The translations under genes and the position numbers were made by a program. This document shows, one piece after another, positions 8,822-17,213 of a stretch of DNA of 64,000 nucleotides. Below the pieces are notes generated by a model. It worked only from the letters and a program-made list of their open reading frames with translations. It ran no database searches and was not told the origin of the DNA. Source of the stretch: Desulfuromonadales bacterium (GTDB taxonomy: Bacteria; Desulfobacterota; Desulfuromonadia; Geobacterales; Pseudopelobacteraceae). Each line of letters starts with the position of its first letter. The first letter of the stretch is position 1. Location: contig JACAAY010000008.1 of assembly GCA_013377095.1 (NCBI GenBank), positions 1-64,000 on the forward strand, written 5' to 3'.

Positions 8822-11023
8822 TTAAAAATCTGCAGTAACCAGGTTAAACTCTTCAAGCTGCCGGTATAACAGGTCAAGCTCTCTCTTTGCAGATGTAGCG
8901 TCACCCGCACATGCTGCTGTTTCAATTCTGGCCGATGTTTCCATTATACGAAGAGCTGCAATATTGGCCGCCGCCCCCCTGAGGTTATGCGCGCAATTGC
9001 GTATACCGCTGATGTCTCCGTTTGCTATTGAAGCATTGAGCGTCTCAAGTCTGTCACCTGCTAATTTGCGGAAAAGGCTAATAAAACGAGGAAGGAGTGA
9101 ATCGTTCCCACCAATCCTTTCAAGTAATACATTCTTATCAAATACCGGTATCTCCTGAATCGTTTTTTCCTTTTCAATTTCAACAGGCTGGTAACATGCT
9201 TCAGGAAGATTACGAGCTGGCATTATAAGCCCGCGGATCGCCTCTCGAAGCGTCTGTGGTTTTACCGGCTTGGAGACAAAACCATCCATTCCGGAAGACA
9301 GGCACCTTTGCCTGTCTTCACGGGATGCATAGGCAGTAAGCCCGATAACAGGCGTTCTCCTGCCGCTGATCTGTTCCCGTTCTCGAATAAGCTTGGTGGC
9401 TTCGTAACCATCCATGACCGGCATCTGCACATCCATCAGAATCAGGTCAAAATCATTAGAAGCACAGGCATCCACAGCCTGCCGGCCATTAAAGGCAACC
9501 GTAAAGCGGTGGCCCTGCCCGACCTTATTCAGGATTGATCTTACCAGAAGCTGATTGAGTTCAACATCATCCACCACAAGTATGCTCAGTCCTCCCCAAT
9601 CTGCACATAACTCCTCTTGTACTCCGGAAACAGCAACCTCATGGTTGTGAATGTCTGTCAAAGCATTAACTCTGCCATCTTCCATCTCTTTTCCGGTCGC
9701 AAGCCATACATTAAAATAAAAAGTGCTCCCCCTATTGGGCTCACTTTGAACCCAGATGTCTCCGCCCATCATCTTTACAAGCCGTCTGGATATGGATAGT
9801 CCCAGACCTGTGCCACCATAGATTTTTGTTGTGGATGAATCAGCCTGCTCGAACATATTGAATATTCGCTCCTGAGCCTCAAGCGGAATTCCAACTCCAT
9901 TGTCGGCAACACTGAACTGAATCATCACTCTCGAGTGCTCCCGTTTCGTCAGGACTGCAGAAATCACAATAGCACCGTGGTCGCTGAACTTGATTGCATT
10001 GCCGACGAGATTTACCAGAACTTGCCAGAGCCTATTCGGATCTCCGATCAAGGTATCGGACAAATCATTCTCCGGTTGATATACCAGCTCCAGCCCTTTA
10101 CGGGATGCCTGTACCTCCAGAGCGCTGGTTACATTGGTAATAATGGAATTAAGCTGAAAAGGATCCGATCTCAATTCCAGTTTTCCGGCTTCGATTTTAT
10201 TGAGGTCAAGTATATGATTGATAATTGTCAGTAAGTGCTCTGACGAGTTTTTTATGGAATTCAGATAAAGCCGCTCTTCATCCGGAGTCAGACCCGCTTC
10301 AAGGAGCAACTCAGTCATACCCATTATGCCGTTCATGGGAGTCCTGATCTCATGACTCATATTCGCCAGGAAAAGACTTTTCGCACGGTTTGCCTCTTCG
10401 GCCTGCTGACGTGCAACCTCCAGTTCTAGCGTTCTTTCATGAACGCGTTGCTCAAGATTTGACATGTTGTCACGAAGCATCATGTAGAGCGTACTATTTT
10501 CCAGGGCATAGGCGCAGGTATTAAGTACTATGGAGAGAACGTTGAGAGACGGTGCGTCCATCGTAGTGGCGTTCTCCGGAAGAACGCCGATAAACATTCC
10601 CCTGATACGGGATTTTGTCGCTATCGGATGAAGAATGAGTACTTTTTTGTCTGCGGCAGGAGTTATAATTGGTTGGTTTCTGTTGAGAGCCCAGGCAAAG
10701 GTGCCATCTATTATACATGCGTCAACCAGTAAATTCAGGCTGTCATGGCAATCAAGCGGGGCGCAGGCGGTTAGTTCAAAGCTGGCATCATCACAGCTTT
10801 CCAGGCATCCTATTTGTTTAAGCTGAAGCATCCTGTGAAGTTGTAAGAGCGTCGCGCGGAAAATCGCATCAGCACTGTTTGCTTCGGTCAGGTCTCCATG
10901 AAAAGCAGAACTTGAGGCAAGCATATCCAGAATAGATATAAAGCTGAGATTCGTTTCCTCCAGATAACTGACTCGATCCTGCAGATATTTGATCAACTGG
11001 CTGTTTGTCTGTTTTCTGGTCAT
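8822..11023 (-). CDS. hybrid sensor histidine kinase (GAF-HisKA-HATPase-REC-HPt)
   Basis: This 733-residue cytoplasmic phosphorelay kinase has, in order, a coiled coil, a GAF-like sensor region (about 40-190), a second coiled coil, HisKA with the phospho-His in [10 protein letters not shown] (about 225), HATPase_c ([27 protein letters not shown]), a receiver with [13 protein letters not shown] (about 480-600) and a C-terminal HPt with [10 protein letters not shown]. No transmembrane segment is seen. The start at 11023 avoids overlap with the HDOD gene and has AAGGAA upstream; an in-frame ATG at 11080 is the alternative. It sits between the HDOD gene and the broken response regulator, probably in one operon. 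Confidence 0.92.
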   Translation of the reverse strand: MTRKQTNSQLIKYLQDRVSYLEETNLSFISILDMLASSSAFHGDLTEANSADAIFRATLLQLHRMLQLKQIGCLESCDDASFELTACAPLDCHDSLNLLVDACIIDGTFAWALNRNQPIITPAADKKVLILHPIATKSRIRGMFIGVLPENATTMDAPSLNVLSIVLNTCAYALENSTLYMMLRDNMSNLEQRVHERTLELEVARQQAEEANRAKSLFLANMSHEIRTPMNGIMGMTELLLEAGLTPDEERLYLNSIKNSSEHLLTIINHILDLNKIEAGKLELRSDPFQLNSIITNVTSALEVQASRKGLELVYQPENDLSDTLIGDPNRLWQVLVNLVGNAIKFSDHGAIVISAVLTKREHSRVMIQFSVADNGVGIPLEAQERIFNMFEQADSSTTKIYGGTGLGLSISRRLVKMMGGDIWVQSEPNRGSTFYFNVWLATGKEMEDGRVNALTDIHNHEVAVSGVQEELCADWGGLSILVVDDVELNQLLVRSILNKVGQGHRFTVAFNGRQAVDACASNDFDLILMDVQMPVMDGYEATKLIREREQISGRRTPVIGLTAYASREDRQRCLSSGMDGFVSKPVKPQTLREAIRGLIMPARNLPEACYQPVEIEKEKTIQEIPVFDKNVLLERIGGNDSLLPRFISLFRKLAGDRLETLNASIANGDISGIRNCAHNLRGAAANIAALRIMETSARIETAACAGDATSAKRELDLLYRQLEEFNLVTADF

Positions 11024-11051
11024 AAACGTGTTCCTTGCCTCCCCATGAAGC

Positions 11052-11915
11052 TTACGCCAATATTGCCATCGCGTCTTCAAGCTGCAACTCTGACTGTTTT
11101 AAGATCACCCCCAAAATGCTAACCGGAATATTTATGCGCTCCCAAGCGGCTTCATCAAGAGGCGGGACCACTTGTGCGCCGGTACGTCCCCATTGCATCG
11201 CCTGACAGATGATATCGGAGAGATGAACGACTGCAGTCTCAAGAGGGTACTGCTCAGCTGCGGCGGGCTTGTGGTGACAGGCCACAGGATCCAAAATAGC
11301 TGCTGGAATCTTCCATTTTGACAACAGGGATGCACCAATATCCGTATGATCAAAACCGAGGCACTTCTTTTCCTCCTCATAATAGATGGTCTCTTGAGCC
11401 CTGCATTCCTCAATCATGGCACCGACAACATCCGGAATACTCGTACAGAGTATCAGTTGGCCAATATCGTGTAACATGCCAGCTACAAAAAAACGCTCAA
11501 CATTACGCTCGTGGAGATAAATAGCAAGATTGCGGGCAATGGTGCCGCAGGAGATGCAGTGATGCCAGAAAGAGCGCATGTTCATAAGCTCTTCTGGAAT
11601 ATTTCGAAAAACATCCATGACAGAGACTGCCAGGGCCAGATCCCTCAAAGGCTGGGTCCCAATAATAGTCACCGCCTTGGTAATGGATTCGATCTTGGCG
11701 TAATACCCAAACATCGGGCTGTTTGCAAGCTTCAGAAGTTTGACAGTTAAGCCCTGATCTTCAGTGATGATCCTGGAGATATCGGCAATGGAGGATTTTG
11801 GGTGGTTGATAACTTCATTAAGTCGTTCATAAAAAAGTGGAAGAGAGTAAACCGTCGATGTTTCTTCAATGATTCTTTCAAGTCGTATGGAACTGTCCCT
11901 ATCAAGAATTGCCAT
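11052..11915 (-). CDS. HDOD domain signalling protein
   Basis: This 287-residue protein is a single HDOD domain: [30 protein letters not shown] and [18 protein letters not shown] mark the first half, and [12 protein letters not shown] and [18 protein letters not shown] the second. It retains several HD-type histidines. HDOD proteins are regulatory and common in Geobacter and Desulfovibrio signalling clusters; their ligand is usually unknown. Its start overlaps the preceding small gene by 14 bases, and it is followed 28 bases later by the hybrid kinase, suggesting cotranscription. Confidence 0.92.
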   Translation of the reverse strand: MAILDRDSSIRLERIIEETSTVYSLPLFYERLNEVINHPKSSIADISRIITEDQGLTVKLLKLANSPMFGYYAKIESITKAVTIIGTQPLRDLALAVSVMDVFRNIPEELMNMRSFWHHCISCGTIARNLAIYLHERNVERFFVAGMLHDIGQLILCTSIPDVVGAMIEECRAQETIYYEEEKKCLGFDHTDIGASLLSKWKIPAAILDPVACHHKPAAAEQYPLETAVVHLSDIICQAMQWGRTGAQVVPPLDEAAWERINIPVSILGVILKQSELQLEDAMAILA

Positions 11916-12237
11916 GCTGGATCCTCCTCAAAGCAGCCAATCGAAGCAATTCTTTATTTACCGGATGGTTCATATCTACACGCTTAAACAGAGGAGCCAG
12001 CGCCTCTTCAACTATCAGCAATTCGGAGAGGTCCACGTTTTCAGGCAAATGCGTCATCTCATCATCACCATCAATACCGGCAATGGATGCTTTCTGAACA
12101 CCCCATGTACGAAAAATATGCAGGTGTTTTGATGTCAATTCAGCTCCCGAGCCGAGTAACAAGCGACCGGTTCGGTCCCGAACGTCAGCATCGAGCACCA
12201 TGCCGACAATTAGATTGTCAATAGGTACCATACCCAT
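11902..12237 (-). CDS. small protein resembling the N-terminal module of HD-GYP proteins
   Basis: This 111-residue protein begins MGMVPIDNLIVGMVLDADV and continues with RDRTGRLLLGSGAELTSKHL and FRTWGV. This VPIDxLxxGMVL...L..HI..L..WGV pattern is the small beta-rich module found before HD-GYP or HDOD domains. Here it is a separate gene overlapping the HDOD gene by 14 bases, so a split HDOD partner is the most likely role. No catalytic residues are visible. Confidence 0.75.
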   Translation of the reverse strand: MGMVPIDNLIVGMVLDADVRDRTGRLLLGSGAELTSKHLHIFRTWGVQKASIAGIDGDDEMTHLPENVDLSELLIVEEALAPLFKRVDMNHPVNKELLRLAALRRIQHGNS

Positions 12238-12240
12238 TTC

Positions 12241-12585
12241 CGCTTACTCCCTTGTAGTCTTTGAATTGATATTTTTTGCACCATATGGTTCATGCATGGA
12301 GATGGCTGCGGCTCAAAACTACCCGTGATAACAAGGTGAGTCAGGGTCATTGAGGCTGCGTACCGGAGTGGGTGAGCAGGCCATTACAGTGGCTCACAAT
12401 TTTTAACGATACACTACATCCTATCGGAAATACTTTAAATCATAAAAGGCGTTATTGAGGAAAAATGTCACCTTCAATATTTATTGCACCAATAGAACAT
12501 ATCAGTCAAAAATCGTGAATTTGCCACGTATCAACAGCAAACTGCGGAAGGGGGGCACGAATGCCCCATTCCAGTCGCACACCAA
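12241..12585. other. intergenic region upstream of the HDOD signalling cluster
   Basis: These 345 AT-rich bases hold no supported gene. They should contain the promoter of the 12237-to-8696 signalling cluster. No clear -35/-10 pair or known RNA motif was recognised. Confidence 0.4.
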
Positions 12586-12622
12586 ATAAAAACCCGGCAC
12601 TGAGCGAATCAGTACCGGGTCG
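12586..12622 (-). terminator. Rho-independent terminator
   Basis: On the minus strand, ACCCGGTACTGA pairs with TCAGTGCCGGGT around a TTCGC-type loop and is followed by TTTTTATTT. It lies 36 bases after the stop of the Tyr-rich exported protein gene. Confidence 0.85.
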
Positions 12623-12657
12623 TAATCCTCGTGGGCAGTCATCATTATGTAAGAATA

Positions 12658-13020
12658 TTACCAACCATGCCTATAGGTTCGATAGTATCTCTCGGGATAG
12701 TATGCTCTTGGCGCGTAGTATCCCCGCGGCGACACGTAGACTCTCGGGGCGTAGTATGCGGGAGGCGCTGAATACACTGGTTGCGCTACAGTTAGCGGGT
12801 GTGGGGCATAACCGTATCCCACCGGTTCCGGGACTGAAAGACTGGCAACGGTACCGACAACAGCCGCGGGAATGGCCAGTGCAACCGCAACCGGCCACAG
12901 GGGGTTGAATATGCCTCCTCTGATATGAGGGAATCCATCCCGTCCGTCGGCAAACACCGGCGTCGCGAGTGCTGCTGACAGAAGGCTTCCAACAATGAGC
13001 GTTATCATGATCTTTTTCAT
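12658..13020 (-). CDS. exported Tyr/Pro-rich small protein
   Basis: This 120-residue protein has a signal peptide (MKKIMITLIVGSLLSAALA, cut near VFA), a hydrophobic stretch at about 42-62 (PLWPVAVALAIPAAVVGTVA) and a low-complexity tail dominated by Tyr, Pro, Arg and Ala (YYAPRVYVSPRGYYAPRAYY). Such YYAPR-type tails occur in small envelope proteins of many proteobacteria, without a known function. A strong GGGAGG precedes the ATG and a clean terminator follows the gene, so it is a complete single-gene unit. Confidence 0.8.
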   Translation of the reverse strand: MKKIMITLIVGSLLSAALATPVFADGRDGFPHIRGGIFNPLWPVAVALAIPAAVVGTVASLSVPEPVGYGYAPHPLTVAQPVYSAPPAYYAPRVYVSPRGYYAPRAYYPERYYRTYRHGW

Positions 13021-13163
13021 ATATCCTCCCTTTTATGCCTCGATCGACTATCTCCAGGAGCATTTCGATATTCACTCCTTGCTGAACAGTAAGACCGAAA
13101 TTCAACACAAAAGGTTACAAAAGAAACAATGATTGTTTTCGAGATTTACCACCTAGAGAAACT

Positions 13164-13304
13164 GCTATCTACAAGCGCTTCACCGGCAACAACCACGCCC
13201 AGCTGGCCAGGGAGTTCGGCCTGGCCGAGCGGCAGATTTATTCGATTATTGCGGCGGTTGGGCAGGAGGAGCTTGAGAGGAAGCAGTGTAGGTTGTTTGA
13301 GTAG
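13164..13304 (+). pseudogene. C-terminal fragment of a Mor-type phage transcription activator
   Basis: A reading frame too short to stand out as an ORF encodes 46 residues: AIYKRFTGNNHAQLAREFGL, then AERQIYSIIAAV and a charged tail before TAG. This is the helix-turn-helix end of the Mor/C activator family of Mu-like phages, in which (R/K)F.G.NH..LA..(F/Y)GL is conserved. The N-terminal half is absent and there is no start codon or ribosome binding site, so it is a relic. It points the same way as the endolysin fragment at 16266. Confidence 0.75.
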
Positions 13305-13362
13305 GGGGACGGGCCGGGAGAACAACGGCGGTTTTAGGCCGCTGCTTCTTCCTGGTTAGCGC
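13305..13362 (-). repeat. attC-like palindrome 1 (degenerate)
   Basis: On the minus strand it begins GCGCTAAC (13362-13355), a possible R'' core site that contains the TAA stop of the adjacent gene, then CAGGAAGAAGCAGCGGC pairing imperfectly, with bulges, with GCCGTTGTTCTCCC. The distal GTT core is lost (CCCGTCCCC). A near copy lies at 15223-15275. The imperfect stem with terminal AAC/GTT is what integron attC sites look like. Confidence 0.5.
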
Positions 13363-13994
13363 CAAGCTATCTTTTCTAACGTTTGATCAAAAACGGATGA
13401 ACGCTCTTCTACAATCCCAAATGCTTTGTGATAGCGGAATCCGCTTTCCGTCTTTGCTGCCTGTTGTAGTGCAACCGCTGCATATTGTCTTGCTTCTTTG
13501 ATCAGCCCCTTCTCTTCACAGATGATTGCTCTGACACCATTTGTCTCATACAACTCAATCGGCAACATTTCGCCGTCTGCATATTCCGATAGGATACCCA
13601 GTATTTCATCGTACAACTCCTTATGGGCATTCTCGACAGCATATCTGCCAAACCGACGATGAACAATAGTTCTGACCTGGGGAAAGACCCGCTGTTGCAG
13701 TATGGATTTACGGAAAAACGAAACAATGTCTTCGTGCGGACGTCCAAGGCGGATAGCTACCTCGGCCTTTTGCAAATAGGCGGATGCAATCTGACTTTGT
13801 TCAAAAGGAAGAGCAAGCATTGTGTCAAGGAGGCGATTCGCCGCATCTGGATGTGTATCTTGAAGGTAAAGGGCTTGGATGCGAAGATATTGCACCTTGC
13901 TTGCGTTCTGGCGTGAACGTCCAAGCCGCTCGAAAAAATCCTTTTCGGTGGCATCCGACCACGTAGTATTTCTATACCAGTCTTCGCGTCCCAT
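13356..13994 (-). CDS. cassette-borne protein of unknown function, helical/TPR-like
   Basis: This 212-residue protein starts MGREDWYRN after AGGAGA; a longer in-frame start at 14075 would read through the attC-like site. It is predominantly alpha-helical with repeated short helices (IQALYLQDTHPDAANRLLDT, SAYLQKAEVAIRLGR), reminiscent of TPR or HEAT-type solenoids, but no specific family is recognised. Its stop codon lies inside a GCGCTAAC core and its start follows GTTAGCGC by about 14 bases, the arrangement of an integron gene cassette. Codon use is more AT-rich than the housekeeping genes. Confidence 0.7.
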   Translation of the reverse strand: MGREDWYRNTTWSDATEKDFFERLGRSRQNASKVQYLRIQALYLQDTHPDAANRLLDTMLALPFEQSQIASAYLQKAEVAIRLGRPHEDIVSFFRKSILQQRVFPQVRTIVHRRFGRYAVENAHKELYDEILGILSEYADGEMLPIELYETNGVRAIICEEKGLIKEARQYAAVALQQAAKTESGFRYHKAFGIVEERSSVFDQTLEKIAWR

Positions 13995-14007
13995 TATTCT
14001 TCTCCTT

Positions 14008-14090
14008 GCGCTAACGGATTGAGGGTTTGCTGTGAAGCGAAGCGGAAACAGCAGCACCCAAGTGTTGGCCCTCAATCTTGTAATTGTTGC
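14008..14090 (-). repeat. attC-like palindrome 2
   Basis: On the minus strand: a GCAAC box (14090-14086), GATTGAGGG (14077-14069), a long imperfect stem including GCTGT/ACAGC, then CCCTCAATC (14025-14017) and the R'-like core GTTAGCGC (14015-14008). Terminal AAC and GTT flanking an imperfect inverted repeat of about 83 bases fits attC architecture. It separates two same-strand unknown genes. Confidence 0.6.
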
Positions 14091-14650
14091 AATGCGTACT
14101 GACCCTCTGCGATTACCTTTTCACTTGTTTCCTCTTGAAGTAGGTGACTGATATCTCTTTGGAAGTGCTTCAGACGATGAGATCCAATTCGGGAGACAGC
14201 AAACTGCCGAACGGTGGCACTTTTGTCTTTCAGTGCTTTTCGTAGAATTTCATCAGTTGTTTCTGAAGGTGGGCTGTCGGTCCAAATTGACTGTACAACT
14301 CTCAATCGAATCTGGTGGCGATTATCATCCATTAGTTCTAGAAGTTTCTGTTCTACGTTTGGGAAATAGTGAGAAAGCTGAACAAGCCGTGTCCCAGCCG
14401 TATCTGCAACCAGTTTGAAGCGACTGCCTAACCTCTCAGTTAAAAGGTCGAGCGCACCTTCAGACAGCTCCTTTCTTTCCACCACTTGGTACAGAATATC
14501 AACTATGTCAGCATATTCTGATATGGCTTCCACAGAATTGGTGTAATTCTGGGCGTGCTCCTTTTCCCGATGCGGTTCTCGGAGAAGGAATATGTGCGGT
14601 TTTCCATTTTCTCGAAGGCTGGGGCACAACTTTTTCCTTTTCTTGGCCAA
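14072..14650 (-). CDS. cassette-borne HEAT-repeat-like protein
   Basis: This protein of up to 192 residues has HEAT-like helical repeats in its second half (LLELMDDNRHQIRLRVVQSI, then LRKALKDKSATVRQFAVSRI and LLQEETSEKVIAEGQYALQQ). The only in-frame start covering the whole frame is TTG at 14650, just after an attC-like core and without a clear ribosome binding site, so the true start may lie further in. The basic N-terminus (AKKRKK) may be untranslated. No function can be assigned. The stop lies within the following attC-like site. Confidence 0.6.
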   Translation of the reverse strand: MAKKRKKLCPSLRENGKPHIFLLREPHREKEHAQNYTNSVEAISEYADIVDILYQVVERKELSEGALDLLTERLGSRFKLVADTAGTRLVQLSHYFPNVEQKLLELMDDNRHQIRLRVVQSIWTDSPPSETTDEILRKALKDKSATVRQFAVSRIGSHRLKHFQRDISHLLQEETSEKVIAEGQYALQQLQD

Positions 14651-14710
14651 CGGGGCTGAGGATGACCCTCGACCGTAGGGAGAGGGCGCGTGCCGATGCT
14701 TAGCCGTTCG
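14645..14710 (-). repeat. attC-like palindrome 3
   Basis: On the minus strand: CGAAC then GGCTAAG (14710-14699), an internal stem with CCCTC/GAGGG, then CTCAGCC and CCGTTGGCC (14660-14645). AAC and GTT ends plus paired L''/L' boxes (GGCTAAG/CTCAGCC) within 66 bases resemble an attC site. It lies exactly between two same-strand genes. Confidence 0.55.
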
Positions 14711-14726
14711 ATTTCCAGATTATGCT

Positions 14727-15209
14727 TCAATCAGAGACGAGGAATACCCCAGAATTGCCGTTCACGTCGCCAAACCGCCATGAAGCATTCTCGTACCTAG
14801 TGTAGTATCGGCTGGCTCCGACACGGGTCTGTAGTTGGTCCGCCCAAGAGATAAACTGGTTTCTTAAATCCTTGTGTTGACGAATATCCTGAGGGAAGAA
14901 GGTAAGCTCAACAAAGGGGATTCCCTCTGGCTCCAGATATATGAATAACTGTAAGTGGTTGATAAGATCGCCGCCCTCATAAATGATTTGAACTGCACCG
15001 GAATATTGAACCGCACCAACGACAATCTGCGGCTCCAGATCGTCCAATGGTCGCCCCTCACTATCGGTACCTGAAACTGTTCGGTACGATGCCTTCAGGT
15101 AGGCGTGCAAGGCTTCAACGCCCTCCCACGTAGGGGCTTCATAGTTAATGTCCCGGCACCCTCCATCGACAAAGGTCAGGGCAGTTATCAGGTCATGCAG
15201 TTCTTTCAT
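14727..15209 (-). CDS. cassette-borne protein of unknown function
   Basis: This 160-residue soluble protein (MKELHDLITALTFVDGGCRD) has alternating beta-strand-rich segments (PQIVVGAVQYSGAVQIIYEG, HLQLFIYLEPEGIPFVELTF) and a C-terminal WRFGDVNGNSGVFL. It has no signal peptide and no recognised motif; the overall look is similar to small immunity or SMI1-like proteins, but this is not supported by a defined signature. A weak purine-rich site (GAGAAAAGA) precedes the ATG. It is bounded on both sides by attC-like palindromes. Confidence 0.65.
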   Translation of the reverse strand: MKELHDLITALTFVDGGCRDINYEAPTWEGVEALHAYLKASYRTVSGTDSEGRPLDDLEPQIVVGAVQYSGAVQIIYEGGDLINHLQLFIYLEPEGIPFVELTFFPQDIRQHKDLRNQFISWADQLQTRVGASRYYTRYENASWRFGDVNGNSGVFLVSD

Positions 15210-15222
15210 TCTTTTCTCACGG

Positions 15223-15275
15223 GGGTAACGGTTTGGGAGAACAACGGCTGTTTTAGGCCGCTGATTCTTCCTGGA
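15223..15275 (-). repeat. attC-like palindrome 4, near copy of palindrome 1
   Basis: On the minus strand, CCAGGAAGAATCAGCGGC pairs imperfectly with GCCGTTGTTCTCCC and is followed by CCGTTACCCCC. About 37 bases match palindrome 1 at 13316-13354 with three differences. Here the GTT core is kept but the R'' AAC side is lost, the mirror situation of copy 1. Confidence 0.5.
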
Positions 15276-15338
15276 TCCTCAGTCTTTACTTATGGTCTCG
15301 TGTCAAGGACTTGCCCCTTCGGCCTCTCCTTCAATGAG

Positions 15339-15887
15339 TCAGCTCGCGGACCAAATGATTCCCTGATTTTTTGAAATTGACTCGTCACAGATAATATTTA
15401 GGTCGCAAAAAATATTCAGCAAAAGCTCTTTATCGTCGTCAGTCATATCATCATCAACCTTTTCTTGATATCTTCTAAAAATGACATCATCGTTGATTGA
15501 CATCATAATACTTTTAAGTTCAATAACTTGTGCGCTTTTAAAGGCAAATTTTGAATCATCAATTGCAACCGCACAACAAGTTGCATGAGGCTTAAACCAT
15601 GTCTGGAATAGACATCCCGCGTTTGCTATCTCTGACTCTGTACCATTCAAGAGATAATGCAGGTATTCCACTTGACGGTGATTGATTTCCGTCGAGTGAT
15701 CATGTACTTGTGTAGGCCAATCTGGAGGTGTTTCAGGAGTGTTTACGGAACAGAATAATCGAGAAAATAAACCTCGTTTTGTGTTTGGCTGTTTTCCTTC
15801 AAGATAATCGGCAAGATACTGTGGATGTTTTTCTAGAAATTCGATGTGATGATCTGGAACCGCAAAAAACGTCATGTACGTTGCCAT
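15339..15887 (-). CDS. cassette-borne protein, possibly DUF1877 (YfbM)-like
   Basis: This 182-residue protein has an N-terminal MTFFAVPDHHIEFLEKHP, a middle block RQVEYLHYLLNGT and a later VIELKSIMMSINDDVIFRRY. That order (short N-terminal unit, W/YxxLHxLLTG-like helix, then a regulator helix with a RY motif) recalls the DUF1877/YfbM family, whose function is unknown. The match is by eye and moderate. GGAGAGGAG precedes the ATG. It is AT-rich compared with flanking genes and is the first gene of the cassette-like row. Confidence 0.65.
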   Translation of the reverse strand: MATYMTFFAVPDHHIEFLEKHPQYLADYLEGKQPNTKRGLFSRLFCSVNTPETPPDWPTQVHDHSTEINHRQVEYLHYLLNGTESEIANAGCLFQTWFKPHATCCAVAIDDSKFAFKSAQVIELKSIMMSINDDVIFRRYQEKVDDDMTDDDKELLLNIFCDLNIICDESISKNQGIIWSAS

Positions 15888-16265
15888 ACTATCTCCTCTC
15901 CAACTCGTCGTTGACCAGACCTGGCCAACACCCCAAATGGTACATTTAGACTGTGATAATAAAATGGCTTACTGCGTTTCCGCATTAACCGCACAAGCGC
16001 CTCCCCGATTACATCCGGGCAATAAAGATCAACTCCTTGACACAAATCACATAAAAGAGTACTAAGCCAATATCACAAACGGCCCTTTTTCGCTACCCCG
16101 GAAAGGGGCTTTTCCTTTGCAGCGCTTCATAAATATCTTCTCGCCTCCCTTTGCTACAGTCCCCTTGCCATGTAATACGCCTGTTCACGGTTTTCGGGTT
16201 CAAGGTTCCAGGTTTTACCACGAACTTCGAACCCCGAACCTTGAACAATCACAAGGGGATATCCC
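15888..16265. other. intergenic region between the cassette row and the phage remnant
   Basis: No supported gene lies here. The first 200 bases are featureless AT-rich sequence. From about 16159 to 16258 there is an extended palindrome made of GGTTC-type short repeats (listed separately). Confidence 0.5.
16159..16258. repeat. inverted GGTTC/GAACC short-repeat array
   Basis: The left arm GGGTTCAAGGTTCCAGGTT (16196-16214) and the right arm AACTTCGAACCCCGAACC with TTGAAC (16223-16246) form a hairpin with an 8-base loop. An outer pair TCCCCTTG (16159) and CAAGGGGA (16251) extends it. The architecture (short purine-rich unit repeated in one arm, its complement in the other) is the same as in the GGGGAC arrays at 18376, 27768, 30221 and 33055. 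Confidence 0.65.
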
Positions 16266-16652
16266 ATGAAATTCACCCGTCAGATAGACACCATCGTCAT
16301 CCATTGCAGCGATTCACCCAATGGCCGCAACGACAAAGCAAAAGACATCGACCTATGGCATCGCCAGAGAGGCAGGAGCCGCACCGACTTCTGGCGGCTT
16401 AAAAAGGGCTTTAACCCCGACTTAACCTCCATCGGCTACCACTTCGTCATCGATCTGTGCGGAATGGTCGAAACCGGCCGCCCCCCCGATGAAACCGGCG
16501 CCCATGTCAAAGACCACAACAGCACCAGCATCGGCATCTGCCTGATCGGTAAAGACCGTTTCACCCCCGAACAACCACCCGGAGATGCGCAAAACCTTCA
16601 AAGGCTTTTGAGTGGAAACGGTGGCTATCAATTACACAATCGGAGGGGATGA
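16266..16652 (+). pseudogene. phage endolysin (N-acetylmuramoyl-L-alanine amidase, Amidase_2/PGRP) truncated
   Basis: The frame starts MKFTRQIDTIVIHCSDSPNG and continues through DIDLWHRQRGRSRTDFW, IGYHFVIDLCGMVETGRP, GAHVKDHNSTSIGICLIGKD and FTPEQ, which is the N-terminal three-quarters of a type-2 amidase with the zinc His (IVIHCSDS) and the Tyr/His region. After FTPEQ the reading frame changes to unrelated sequence and stops; the second zinc-ligand region (HREF...CPCF) is missing. It is a phage lysis gene relic, oriented like the Mor fragment 3 kb upstream. Confidence 0.85.
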
Positions 16653-16957
16653 AACAGGTAAAACAGGAGGGAACTGATCTTTCAAATACGTTGATATTCG
16701 ATGCCAAAAAGTGGGCCTAAAAACCCGCTTTAACACCCTTTAAACCGGCGGCTGTTTTAGCTGAAATCCTTCAATCACAAGGAGCCAAATCACACGCCAA
16801 CCAGTTCCAAACCAATCGCGTCGCTACACTTGCTCCCAAGAGTTACCGCTTAGGTCATTTATCGTTCACTGGCCTTCACGGATATGAATTTATAGTGGCA
16901 ACTTAACGGGGAGATTCAGCACAGGTTTGACATCGAAGGGGCACCAGAGGTTGCACG
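16653..16957. other. non-coding remnant sequence before tRNA-Gly
   Basis: This stretch lies between the broken endolysin and the tRNA terminator. No gene is supported, and it shows no recognisable motif. It is probably decayed phage or island DNA. Confidence 0.4.
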
Positions 16958-17003
16958 CAAAGAAAAAGGGTTTAAGCATTTCTGCTTAAACCCTTGTATC
17001 TTT
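16958..17003 (-). terminator. Rho-independent terminator of tRNA-Gly
   Basis: On the minus strand GGGTTTAAGCA and TGCTTAAACCC form a perfect stem with a GAAA loop, followed by TTTTTCTTT. It lies directly downstream of the tRNA. The same 48-bp sequence, slightly degenerate, is found at 7057-7104. Confidence 0.9.
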
Positions 17004-17078
<75 letters not shown>

Positions 17079-17213
17079 TTGCGAGATAAGTTAATTAACA
17101 AATTCGACTTCCGATGTCAACGTTTTTTTGCTTTACAAAATACAGACCGAACTTTTTTTTTGCAGGGCATATATAGCTGACGTGTTCTGGCGCACACCCT
17201 CCTGCGTCGGAAA

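Noticed and set aside
13363-15887. CRISPR array
   Set aside because: The palindromes are irregularly spaced, differ in sequence and lie between genes; no direct repeat-spacer pattern and no cas genes.
16151-16402. 83-codon frame overlapping the endolysin start
   Set aside because: It runs through the GGTTC palindrome and the endolysin in another frame, with no ribosome binding site or motif.
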